In this document: positions 1 to 6,253 of the stretch, piece after piece | Position numbering within the stretch: position 1 is the stretch's first letter | Layout: each line of letters opens with the position of its first letter | Notes under the pieces: generated by a model | What the model was told of the DNA's origin: nothing | The model's input: only the letters and a program-made list of their open reading frames with translations | Database searches by the model: none | Program-made: the position numbers and the translations under genes | Assembly (NCBI GenBank): GCA_900767195.1 | Contig: CAAFYG010000112.1 | Coordinates: forward strand, 1 to 6,307 | Length of the DNA: 6,307 bases | Direction of reading: 5' to 3' | From: Clostridia bacterium | Lineage (GTDB): Bacteria > Bacillota > Clostridia > Christensenellales > Borkfalkiaceae

Positions 1-2
1 GC

Positions 3-125
3 AGGCTTCGCGTCTTGCTTGTTTCTGACGCGCGTTCGGGAATGGAACTTTTAAATAAGGCGGTTATCCCCTCATCACCGCCGCTTCGCGGCAGAGCTTC
101 CCCCGAGGGGGAAGCCTATATCTAA
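3..125 (+). CDS. Possible 3' end of an upstream gene, finishing inside a repeat (partial)
   Basis: The frame starting at base 3 is open from the window edge to a TAA at 123-125. Its first 21 or so codons read like ordinary protein (for example VSDARSGMELLNKAV) and use codons similar to mfd. From about base 65 the frame enters the palindromic repeat, and the last 18-19 residues (IPSSPPLRGRASPEGEAYI) are repeat-encoded and do not look like a folded domain. The product cannot be identified from so little. In many Bacillota the gene before mfd is pth (peptidyl-tRNA hydrolase), and the ELLNKAV stretch loosely resembles the late helix of that family, but this is a context-based guess. Frame 1 also ends nearby, with TAA at 52-54, and is an alternative; its residues look less protein-like. 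No start is visible within the window. Confidence 0.35.
   Translation, partial: RLRVLLVSDARSGMELLNKAVIPSSPPLRGRASPEGEAYI
68..120. repeat. Palindromic intergenic repeat, module 1
   Basis: Two adjacent perfect hairpins form this module. The first has arms GCCGC (80-84) and GCGGC (88-92) around TTC. The second has arms GCTTCCCCC (96-104) and GGGGGAAGC (107-115), with only GA between the full arms, so the RNA form would open one pair to make a CGAG loop. The layout, CCCCTCAT followed by a GC-rich hairpin and then a C-tract/G-tract hairpin, resembles short palindromic elements found in many copies between genes of gut Clostridia. That resemblance is from memory and copy number cannot be seen here. 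It lies directly behind the putative upstream gene and provides its last codons. It could also serve as a transcription terminator or as a stabiliser of mRNA 3' ends, although no T-tract follows. Confidence 0.75.
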
Positions 126-160
126 GGCAGAGATTAACTTTTGGACGATAGTGTTGCAAT

Positions 161-267
161 CCGTAACGAGACGGGCAATGCCCGCCCCCCGAGGGGAAGC
201 CTCTGAAAGAGGCTGACAATTTTTGCTGAATTTTGCGCTGAGCAAAATGAAGCAAGGGGAAGGCTAT
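161..267. repeat. Palindromic intergenic repeat, module 2
   Basis: A second run of hairpins lies between module 1 and mfd. It contains CGGGC (172-176) with GCCCG (180-184) around AAT; AGCCTCT (198-204) with AGAGGCT (208-214) around GAA; and TTTTGC (231-236) with GCAAAA (242-247) around GCTGA. It shares a core with module 1: CCCCGAGGGG then AAGCCT at 187-202 matches 101-117 apart from one extra G. A third version of the GGGGAAG-CT word ends the module at 256-265. This looks like a composite of related non-coding repeat units. The minus strand reads open through it (64-291), but the 75-residue product is simply translated repeat. No transposase or obvious target-site duplication is visible. Confidence 0.7.
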
Positions 268-310
268 AAAAGATACCGGCATTTTAAACAAGTAAGATTT
301 ACCTGTAAAA

Positions 311-317
311 AAGGAAG
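311..317 (+). promoter_or_regulatory. Ribosome-binding site of mfd (decides the TTG start)
   Basis: AAGGAAG lies 6 nt before the TTG at 324-326, which is a good Shine-Dalgarno match and spacing for Bacillota. The next in-frame ATG is at 453-455 (residue 44), already inside the first domain and without a comparable site, so TTG is preferred. A small dyad, TTTAC-CT-GTAAA (298-309), sits just upstream of this site and could in principle affect access to it. No convincing sigma-A promoter was found between the repeat cluster and this point. Confidence 0.8.
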
Positions 318-323
318 ACGATT

Positions 324-3300
324 TTGAAAAAAGGATTTTTCAACGCCGCGAAAATCGGCGGCGATTACGAGAGATTTACGGAAGAAGTCCGTCGCGGTAC
401 GCCCGCGGCGGCTTTCGGCGTTTCTTCGGCGGTGAAATATCTGCTCGCTTCCATGATCGGTTTGCCCGTTCTTTACGTGACGGCAGACGCCGTTTCCGCG
501 CGCGCGGCTGCCGATAATCTCGCCGTGCTTTCCGGCGAAAAAACCGCCGTGATCACCGCCAAAGACGAGGTATTATCTTACCGCAAAGCCCTTTCGAAAG
601 ACGCGCTTTTCAGGCGGATAGAAGGTGAGTATGCGCTTCAAAGCGGCTGCCGCATCGTGGCGGCGGAAATCGACGCGCTTTTGCAATTATTCCCGAAAAA
701 TTTGCCCGCGATCGTATTGGAAGAAGGCAAAGATACGGATTTTTCTACGCTGACTTCGCGCCTTGCGAACATGGGTTACGCGCGCGTTTCCGAGGTGGAA
801 AACAAGGGGGCGTACGCGCTGCGCGGCGATATTTTGGATATTTTCCCCGTGGGCGAGGACAATCCCGTGCGGGTGGATTTTTTCGGCGACGACGTGGAGA
901 AAATCAAGCCGTACGACATCGAAACGGGCAACCGCCTTGAGCCGAAATCGAGCCTTACGATTCTGCCCGCGGCGGATTGCTTTATGCGGAAAGAAGAGTT
1001 TCCGCGCGTGAAAGAAGTGCTGCGCGAAAGCCTTTCAGAGTTTACTTCGCGCGAGAGCTACGTGCGGGCGAATACGATCGTTTCGGAATTGCTTTCGGGC
1101 ATAGAGGCGGCGGAAGAGAATGTTTCTCCGGCGGGCGATTGGGTTTGCTCGGAAGATTTTTTATTGCCGCTGCTTGAAAATTCCTGTTCGATTTTTGAGA
1201 TTTTGCCGCAGAACGCGGTGATCGTTTTCGACGAGAGCAAGACGCTGCGCGACAAGTGCGAGGCGATTTACAAAGAGTTTGAAGAGCGGTTTTCGCGGCT
1301 GAAAGCGGGCGGGGAAATTCTTGCGTTTTCGCGCGGGCAGCTTTTGGAAAAGCAGGCGTTTTACGACGGGTTGAAAAAATTCCGTTTAGCGGCGGTGCAG
1401 ACGTTTACGGGCAATCCGTTTTTCTTTACGCCCTTAAAAATTTTCAACTTCCGCGCAACTCCCGTGAGCCGCTATTTAAACGCCGCGCCGCAGCTTGTGA
1501 CCGACCTTAAAAACTGGCTGAAAGGCGGGTATCGGGCGGTGCTTTTCTGCGGCAACGAAAACCGTCTTGCGAAGATGAGCGAAACGCTTTCGGACGCGTA
1601 CGTGCCTACGGGATCGGTGGCCGATTTCGACGCGCTGCACGCGGTGGGGCTGACGAGCGAAACGCTCGACAAAGGATTTATTCTGCACGAGGCGAAGTTC
1701 GTGGCGATCGGCACGGGCGATTTGTACACGAAGCCCGTGGAACAAAAGCGGGTGAAACGCCGCCGCGGAGATCTTTTCACCGCGCCCGAAGTGGGCGATT
1801 TCGCGGTGCATGAAACGCACGGCGTGGGGCGCGTGATCGGCACGAGAAAAATCGAGACTACCGACGGCACGAAAGAGTACGTTGCGCTGGAATACAAGGA
1901 CGGCGACACGCTGTACGTGCCGGTGGAAAACATGGACTCGCTTTCGAAATACGTGGGCGGGGATAAGCCGCAACTTTCCAAACTCGGCGGCGCGGATTTC
2001 GAGCGCGTGAAGGCGCGCGTGCGTTCTTCCATTAAAAAAATGGCGTTCGATTTAAAGGCGTTGTATGCGGCACGAGCGGAAAACCGCGGGTATGCGTTCC
2101 CCGAAAATCAGGCGTTTATGAGCGAGTTCGAAGAGGCTTTTCCCTACGAGCTGACGCCCGATCAGGCGGACAGCGTGGCGGAAATCAAGGCGGACATGTG
2201 CGGCGGAAAGGTGATGGATCGTCTGCTTTGCGGCGACGTGGGGTTCGGCAAAACCGAGGTGGCGTTCCGCGCGGCGTATCTGTGCGTTTTAGGGGGAAAG
2301 CAGGCGGCGCTGATGTGTCCCGGGACGGTGCTTTGCAATCAGCATTACGATACGGCTTTGAAGCGTTTTGAGCCGTTCGGCGTGAAAATCGCCGTGCTGA
2401 ATCGCTTTGCTACTCCCAAGGAAACCAAAGCCACGCTGGAAGGTCTTGCGGACGGCTCGATCGATTTTGTGATCGGCACGCATCGGCTGTTATCGGCGGA
2501 CGTGAAATTCAAGGATCTGGGGCTTCTGATTCTGGACGAAGAACAGCGGTTCGGCGTGGAACACAAGGAAAAAATCAAAAATCTGCGCAACAATATCGAC
2601 TGCCTGACGATGACGGCGACGCCCATTCCGCGCACGCTGCATATGTCTTTGGCGGGCATACGCGATATTTCTACGATCCGCACCGCGCCGAGAGAACGAT
2701 TGCCCGTGCAGACGTACGTGGCGGAAGAGACGGAAACGCTGATCCGCGACGCGTGCATACGCGAATTATCGCGGGACGGTCAGGTGTTTATTCTGTATAA
2801 CCGCGTGGAAAGCATATATACGTTTGCGGCGAGGGTGGCGGCGATCGTACCCGAAGCGAAGATTTCGGTGGCGCACGGGCGCATGGAAAAGAGCGTGCTG
2901 GAAAACAACGTTTACGATTTTTATTCGGGGAAAAGCAACGTGCTTGTGACGACGACGATTATCGAAAACGGCATAGATCTTCCGAACGCGAACACGCTGA
3001 TCGTGATCGATTCCGAGAGGCTCGGCATATCGCAATTATATCAGCTCAGAGGCAGAGTGGGGCGCGGTTCGCGGCTCGCGCACGCGTACTTTACATATAA
3101 AGCCGAGCGGGTGATGACGGAAAACGCCGCCGAGCGGCTGAAAGCGATTATGCAGTTTACCGAGCTTGGCAGCGGCTACAAGCTGGCGATGCGAGATCTT
3201 GAAATCCGCGGCGCGGGCAACGTGCTGGGTGCGGAACAGCACGGGCACATGGACAAAGTGGGCTACGAGCTGTACGCGAAGCTTTTAAAAGAAGAATTGA

Positions 3301-3755
3301 CGGGCGAAACCGAGGAAGAGGTAGAGCTTGACGTGCGCACGGACGCGTATATCCCCGAAAAATTCGTGGAATCTTCGGCGGGCAGGCTGGATACCTACAA
3401 ACAGATTGCCGAAATCCGCTCGGTTGCCGACTACAAGCGCGTGTACTCTTCTTTGAAAGAGGTGTACGGCGATCCGCCTGCGGCGGTGGTGAATCTTCTG
3501 GTGATTGCGGCGATGAAAGCCTATGCTTCGCGGCTCGGCGTGAAAAAAATCTGCGCGGCGAAAGGCTTCGGCTCGCTGGAATTTTCCGATATGAAAAAGC
3601 TCGGCGCGCCCGGCGTGCAGGCGGCGATGGAAAAATATGCGGGAAAATACCGGCTGAATATGTCGGTTGCGCCCGTGATCGAATTCTCGTTTGCGGGGCA
3701 GACGGTGGAAACGATGGCGGAAATGACGAAATTTTTAAAATTTGCGGGCGCGTGA
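324..3755 (+). CDS. mfd: Transcription-repair coupling factor Mfd
   Basis: Mfd is a cytoplasmic ATP-driven DNA translocase that pushes RNA polymerase off lesions and recruits UvrA for nucleotide excision repair. The 1143-aa product is close to the usual length (about 1150-1180) and appears intact. Residues 1-216 form the UvrB-like module, with no functional N-terminal P-loop, as expected; ALRGDILDIFP (165-175) is its signature. A variable linker follows. The RNA-polymerase-interacting (CarD-like) domain covers about 488-545 (VGDFAVHETHGVGRVIG, 490-506). The translocase motor follows: Walker A GDVGFGKT (637-644), motif Ia CPGTVL (665-670), motif II DEEQRFGV (738-745), motif III TATPIPRT (764-771), HGRM (851-854), motif V TTTIIENGIDLP (876-887) and motif VI QLYQLRGRVGR (904-914). 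RDLEIRGAGNVLGAEQ (957-972) is the TRG region, and the rest is the C-terminal regulatory domain. Motif Ia has PGT where PTT is common, and motif V has ENG where ETG or ESG is common; both look tolerable. It starts with TTG and is separated by 242 bp from the next gene. Confidence 0.98.
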   Translation: MKKGFFNAAKIGGDYERFTEEVRRGTPAAAFGVSSAVKYLLASMIGLPVLYVTADAVSARAAADNLAVLSGEKTAVITAKDEVLSYRKALSKDALFRRIEGEYALQSGCRIVAAEIDALLQLFPKNLPAIVLEEGKDTDFSTLTSRLANMGYARVSEVENKGAYALRGDILDIFPVGEDNPVRVDFFGDDVEKIKPYDIETGNRLEPKSSLTILPAADCFMRKEEFPRVKEVLRESLSEFTSRESYVRANTIVSELLSGIEAAEENVSPAGDWVCSEDFLLPLLENSCSIFEILPQNAVIVFDESKTLRDKCEAIYKEFEERFSRLKAGGEILAFSRGQLLEKQAFYDGLKKFRLAAVQTFTGNPFFFTPLKIFNFRATPVSRYLNAAPQLVTDLKNWLKGGYRAVLFCGNENRLAKMSETLSDAYVPTGSVADFDALHAVGLTSETLDKGFILHEAKFVAIGTGDLYTKPVEQKRVKRRRGDLFTAPEVGDFAVHETHGVGRVIGTRKIETTDGTKEYVALEYKDGDTLYVPVENMDSLSKYVGGDKPQLSKLGGADFERVKARVRSSIKKMAFDLKALYAARAENRGYAFPENQAFMSEFEEAFPYELTPDQADSVAEIKADMCGGKVMDRLLCGDVGFGKTEVAFRAAYLCVLGGKQAALMCPGTVLCNQHYDTALKRFEPFGVKIAVLNRFATPKETKATLEGLADGSIDFVIGTHRLLSADVKFKDLGLLILDEEQRFGVEHKEKIKNLRNNIDCLTMTATPIPRTLHMSLAGIRDISTIRTAPRERLPVQTYVAEETETLIRDACIRELSRDGQVFILYNRVESIYTFAARVAAIVPEAKISVAHGRMEKSVLENNVYDFYSGKSNVLVTTTIIENGIDLPNANTLIVIDSERLGISQLYQLRGRVGRGSRLAHAYFTYKAERVMTENAAERLKAIMQFTELGSGYKLAMRDLEIRGAGNVLGAEQHGHMDKVGYELYAKLLKEELTGETEEEVELDVRTDAYIPEKFVESSAGRLDTYKQIAEIRSVADYKRVYSSLKEVYGDPPAAVVNLLVIAAMKAYASRLGVKKICAAKGFGSLEFSDMKKLGAPGVQAAMEKYAGKYRLNMSVAPVIEFSFAGQTVETMAEMTKFLKFAGA

Positions 3756-3793
3756 GCGGCGGATTTTTAGAGAAAGGCTTTTAAAAAAGAAAA

Positions 3794-3817
3794 AAAATCG
3801 GGTTTTTACGCGATTTT
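3794..3817 (+). terminator. Weak terminator-like hairpin after mfd
   Basis: AAAATCG (3794-3800) can pair with CGATTTT (3811-3817) around a 10-nt loop, 38 bp after the mfd stop. The arms are AT-rich and the T-run is within the right arm, so termination would be weak at best. The A-tract ahead of it would give a U-tract on the opposite strand. No stronger candidate lies between mfd and the next promoter, so read-through into the downstream gene is possible. Confidence 0.25.
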
Positions 3818-3851
3818 CATTCGATTAAACGGAAAATTCCTTAAAAAACGG

Positions 3852-3880
3852 TTGCTTTTTGCGCCGAAAGAGGTTATAAT
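3852..3880 (+). promoter_or_regulatory. Sigma-A-type promoter for the lipoprotein gene
   Basis: TTGCTT (3852-3857) and a consensus TATAAT (3875-3880) are separated by exactly 17 bp. The -35 box keeps only the TTG of TTGACA, while the -10 box is perfect. Transcription would begin near 3887, giving a leader of about 110 nt before the ATG at 3998. The region just upstream (3781-3850) is rich in A- and T-tracts, as UP-element-like sequences often are. This suggests the second gene can be expressed independently of mfd. Confidence 0.7.
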
Positions 3881-3886
3881 AGAAAA

Positions 3887-3997
3887 TGACTATAAATAGG
3901 TCTTTGCGGCGGCTTGCGCGTTTGGCGGCGATTGGCGCGGAGAACGGCGGCTGCAAAAGCGCGAAGATTTTGTTTAACGCTATATGGAGTGAAAACA
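3887..3997 (+). promoter_or_regulatory. GC-rich 5' leader of the lipoprotein gene
   Basis: The predicted untranslated leader is noticeably GC-rich compared with the AT-rich sequence around it. TTTGCGGC (3903-3910) can pair with GCTGCAAA (3950-3957) as an 8-bp stem containing one G-U pair, enclosing about 39 nt. It matches no riboswitch or protein-binding leader I recognise. The ribosome-binding site GGAG (3986-3989) lies downstream of the stem and is not sequestered by it. The leader may be ordinary, and the pairing could be chance in a G- and C-rich stretch. Confidence 0.3.
3986..3989 (+). promoter_or_regulatory. Ribosome-binding site deciding the lipoprotein start
   Basis: GGAG sits 8 nt before the ATG at 3998-4000. 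The reading frame is also open upstream to a TTG at 3914, but that start has no Shine-Dalgarno sequence and would place 28 Arg/Ala-rich residues in front of a well-formed lipoprotein signal peptide. The ATG is therefore preferred. Confidence 0.8.
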
Positions 3998-6187
3998 ATG
4001 AACTCTGAAAAACATGTTGGAAAAAAGGTGAGAAATACGGCGGCTGCGCTTTTGTGCCTTGCGTTTGCGGGGGCGGCAGCCGGCTGCGAATCGCTGATTA
4101 AAACGGACAACGAAGCCGATATGTCGCGCGTGATTGCCGAAGTGAACATCACGAAAGAAAACGATTTTGCCGAAGGCGGAAAATATGCCGCGTATAAAGG
4201 CGTGGTGGAAAGCAGCAACGGCAAAATTTATAAGCGCGATCTCGTTTCGGCGTTTTTATCCTCGGGGTATTCCTCGGTGCAAAGCGGCTCTACGTACAAA
4301 GATACTTTCAATAAGCTGGTGGAAACGCTGGTGGCACGGAAGATCACCGTGCAGTATTCGATGGCGTACTTCCTTGATGAGGACGGGTATTCCGCGGAAG
4401 CGTATAATGCGTATCTTGCGGCGCAGAAAGAAAAGGGTGAGCTGAAAGACGTGGAAGAAGAGAAGCGCGCGCAGATTTTAACGCTGAAATACTTCTTGAC
4501 GGACGGCGGCACGGCGGAAGCGGGCGCGGAAAACAACGATTACGACCGCGCGGTGTACTCCCTGAAAAAAGCCGTGAATTCTTCGCTCGATTCTTCGGAA
4601 ACTTCGTTTATGAGAGAGACGAACGATACTTCTTCGGGAGAAATCGACGGCGCGGAGACCGCGCGTACGCTGCCGACGGACATCAATAAGGAAAAATCGG
4701 ATTATTATACGACGGCTTACGAGATTTACACGGGGTATAATACGCCCGACTCGTGCGGAGAGTACGAAAAACAGAAAAATTCTACGAGATATTCGCGCCG
4801 CGCGGCATATAATCAGTTTGTTACCAACCTTGTATCCAACGGGTTGATCCCGGAAACGGTGGAAGAAACGACGGAATTCATGCAGCTCGATTACTTCTAC
4901 GTGGAGCTTTTATCGCAGCTGGAACAATCGATGATTTCGAAGTTTGCGGAAGCGATCGACGATAAGGCGGACGCCGCGTTGACGGCGGAAAAAGTGAAGC
5001 AGCTCTATAAAGACGAGCTTGCCGCGCAACAGAAAAAATACAACGCTTCGCTGAAAGATTTCGAAACGGACATCGGTTCGCTTTCGGAAACGAAATTCGT
5101 GCTGTATGCGCCTGCCGGAGCGGCGAAAAAAGACGGAAAATATCAATACGGCTATGTGTACAATATTTTAATTCCGTTCTCGGTGACGGATACGCAGCGC
5201 ATTTCTTCGTATAAAAACGACGCGGAAAAGGCGACGACGGCCGCGGAAAAGGCGGCGCGAATGAAAAAATATTATGCGGCGCGCGCGGATGCGGCGAATA
5301 ACATCGTAGCCAAAGATCAGCGCACGGGCTGGTTCTCGAACGAGAAAGCTTCGAATTACGCGGAGAAGAGAGAGGACGGCAAGTGGTATTTCTTCGATAA
5401 ATTCACCGGAAATACGAAGCGTTACGAAAGTGCGGCGCACTATTCTTCGGCGATTGCGTTCGACGGCGACGTGGACGTAGCGGCGGACGGCAAGATCAAA
5501 AGCGTGACTCCGAGCGAGAATAAGAAAATCTTTGATTTTGTGGAGATGATGGAAGAAAAGCTCGGCGAGTACGGCACGATCACCCGCGGTACGACGGACT
5601 ATAAGAGAAATCCCGCGGCGGTAAACAACGAATTTAATTGGCAGGATTTCATGCTGCTCAGGGGAAAATTGGACGTAGGCTCGGAAAAGGTTGCGCTCGG
5701 AACGTACTTCGCGGATAAAACTTCGGCGCAGTACAAGGCGGTGACGGCGGTGAACGAGCTTGTGTTTGCCTACGGCACAGACCCCGGCATGCTGAACAGC
5801 TATATCGGGTATACCGTGACTCCTACGTGCGACGAAACGTTTGTGAAAGAATTTGCGTATGCGGCGAAGGAAGCCGTGGCGGGCGGCGTAGGTTCGTACA
5901 CCGTGTGTCTGACCGATTACGGCTGGCACATCATGTATTGCAATTTCGTGTACGAAGCAGGCAAGGTGTACGGCTCGGAAGACGAGATTTTTGCGGAAGC
6001 GAACATGGAAAACGGCGAGTATAAAGAAGATACGTTCGCGAGATATTTCTATGAGTCCGTGAAATCGAAGCTGGAAGGCAGTTCTTCGATCGTGCAGGAA
6101 AAGATGCTTGCCGCGTATAATACGGAAAACGCCGTGACGAAGTATACGGCGCGGTATCAGGATCTGCTGGATATGGATAACAAATAA
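3998..6187 (+). CDS. PrsA/SurA-like parvulin-type foldase lipoprotein, enlarged
   Basis: The 729-aa product is probably a membrane-anchored chaperone or peptidyl-prolyl isomerase acting outside the cell membrane on exported proteins. Residues 1-29 form a signal peptide: a basic start, a hydrophobic core (AAALLCLAFAGAAAG) and lipobox AAGC with Cys30 as the likely lipidation site. Residues about 75-125 (GKIYKRDLVSAFL onward) resemble the N-terminal helical part of SurA/PrsA. A Ser/Thr- and acid-rich linker spans about 193-235, and a second helical region about 268-360. Parvulin-like sequence appears in two pieces: a first strand YNILIPF (388-394), and a C-terminal half from YGTDPG (592-597) through FVKEFAYAAKEAV (615-627) to YGWHIMYC (641-648). 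The intervening stretch of about 200 residues is not seen in normal parvulins, which total about 90-100 aa. Typical PrsA is 280-350 aa, so this protein is more than twice as long. Asn389 replaces the usual His of the first strand, while His644 is kept. Position after mfd fits prsA in Clostridia. Confidence is good for an exported lipoprotein, moderate for a PrsA-like fold and low for enzymatic activity. Confidence 0.75.
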   Translation: MNSEKHVGKKVRNTAAALLCLAFAGAAAGCESLIKTDNEADMSRVIAEVNITKENDFAEGGKYAAYKGVVESSNGKIYKRDLVSAFLSSGYSSVQSGSTYKDTFNKLVETLVARKITVQYSMAYFLDEDGYSAEAYNAYLAAQKEKGELKDVEEEKRAQILTLKYFLTDGGTAEAGAENNDYDRAVYSLKKAVNSSLDSSETSFMRETNDTSSGEIDGAETARTLPTDINKEKSDYYTTAYEIYTGYNTPDSCGEYEKQKNSTRYSRRAAYNQFVTNLVSNGLIPETVEETTEFMQLDYFYVELLSQLEQSMISKFAEAIDDKADAALTAEKVKQLYKDELAAQQKKYNASLKDFETDIGSLSETKFVLYAPAGAAKKDGKYQYGYVYNILIPFSVTDTQRISSYKNDAEKATTAAEKAARMKKYYAARADAANNIVAKDQRTGWFSNEKASNYAEKREDGKWYFFDKFTGNTKRYESAAHYSSAIAFDGDVDVAADGKIKSVTPSENKKIFDFVEMMEEKLGEYGTITRGTTDYKRNPAAVNNEFNWQDFMLLRGKLDVGSEKVALGTYFADKTSAQYKAVTAVNELVFAYGTDPGMLNSYIGYTVTPTCDETFVKEFAYAAKEAVAGGVGSYTVCLTDYGWHIMYCNFVYEAGKVYGSEDEIFAEANMENGEYKEDTFARYFYESVKSKLEGSSSIVQEKMLAAYNTENAVTKYTARYQDLLDMDNK

Positions 6188-6210
6188 TCGCATATCGTTT
6201 ATTGAATCCG

Positions 6211-6243
6211 AACGCCTTCCGAGCTTTTCCGGGAGGCGTTTTT
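6211..6243 (+). terminator. Rho-independent terminator of the lipoprotein gene
   Basis: AACGCCTTCC (6211-6220) pairs with GGGAGGCGTT (6231-6240) over 10 bp with one G-U pair, around a 10-nt loop, and runs directly into a T-tract (6239-6243). It begins 23 bp after the TAA at 6185-6187. The stem is GC-rich in its middle and the tail is in the right place, so this is a classic intrinsic terminator for the lipoprotein transcript. Confidence 0.9.
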
Positions 6244-6253
6244 GTATGGAAAA

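Noticed and set aside
68..267. CRISPR array or riboswitch in the repeat cluster
   Set aside because: The units are palindromes of unequal length and spacing with no regular direct-repeat/spacer pattern, and no known riboswitch core was recognised.
64..291. 75-residue minus-strand open frame upstream of mfd
   Set aside because: It is a translation of the palindromic repeat cluster. Stretches such as FPLLHFAQRKIQQKLSAS come directly from the hairpin units, and no convincing ribosome-binding site was seen.
265..298. Promoter for mfd (TATAAA at 265-270 or TAAGAT at 293-298)
   Set aside because: Neither -10-like hexamer has a reasonable -35 box at 16-18 bp spacing, so a promoter call is not supported. 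mfd may be read from further upstream.
1472..2032. Long antisense frames inside mfd (including 1476-1973 and 2345-2758)
   Set aside because: They overlap conserved Mfd domains, have shadow-like composition, and overlapping ones occur in more than one frame, as codon bias would produce.
3914..3997. 28-residue N-terminal extension of the lipoprotein from a TTG
   Set aside because: It has no Shine-Dalgarno sequence, is Arg/Ala-rich, and would bury the lipoprotein signal peptide. The ATG at 3998 has GGAG at good spacing.
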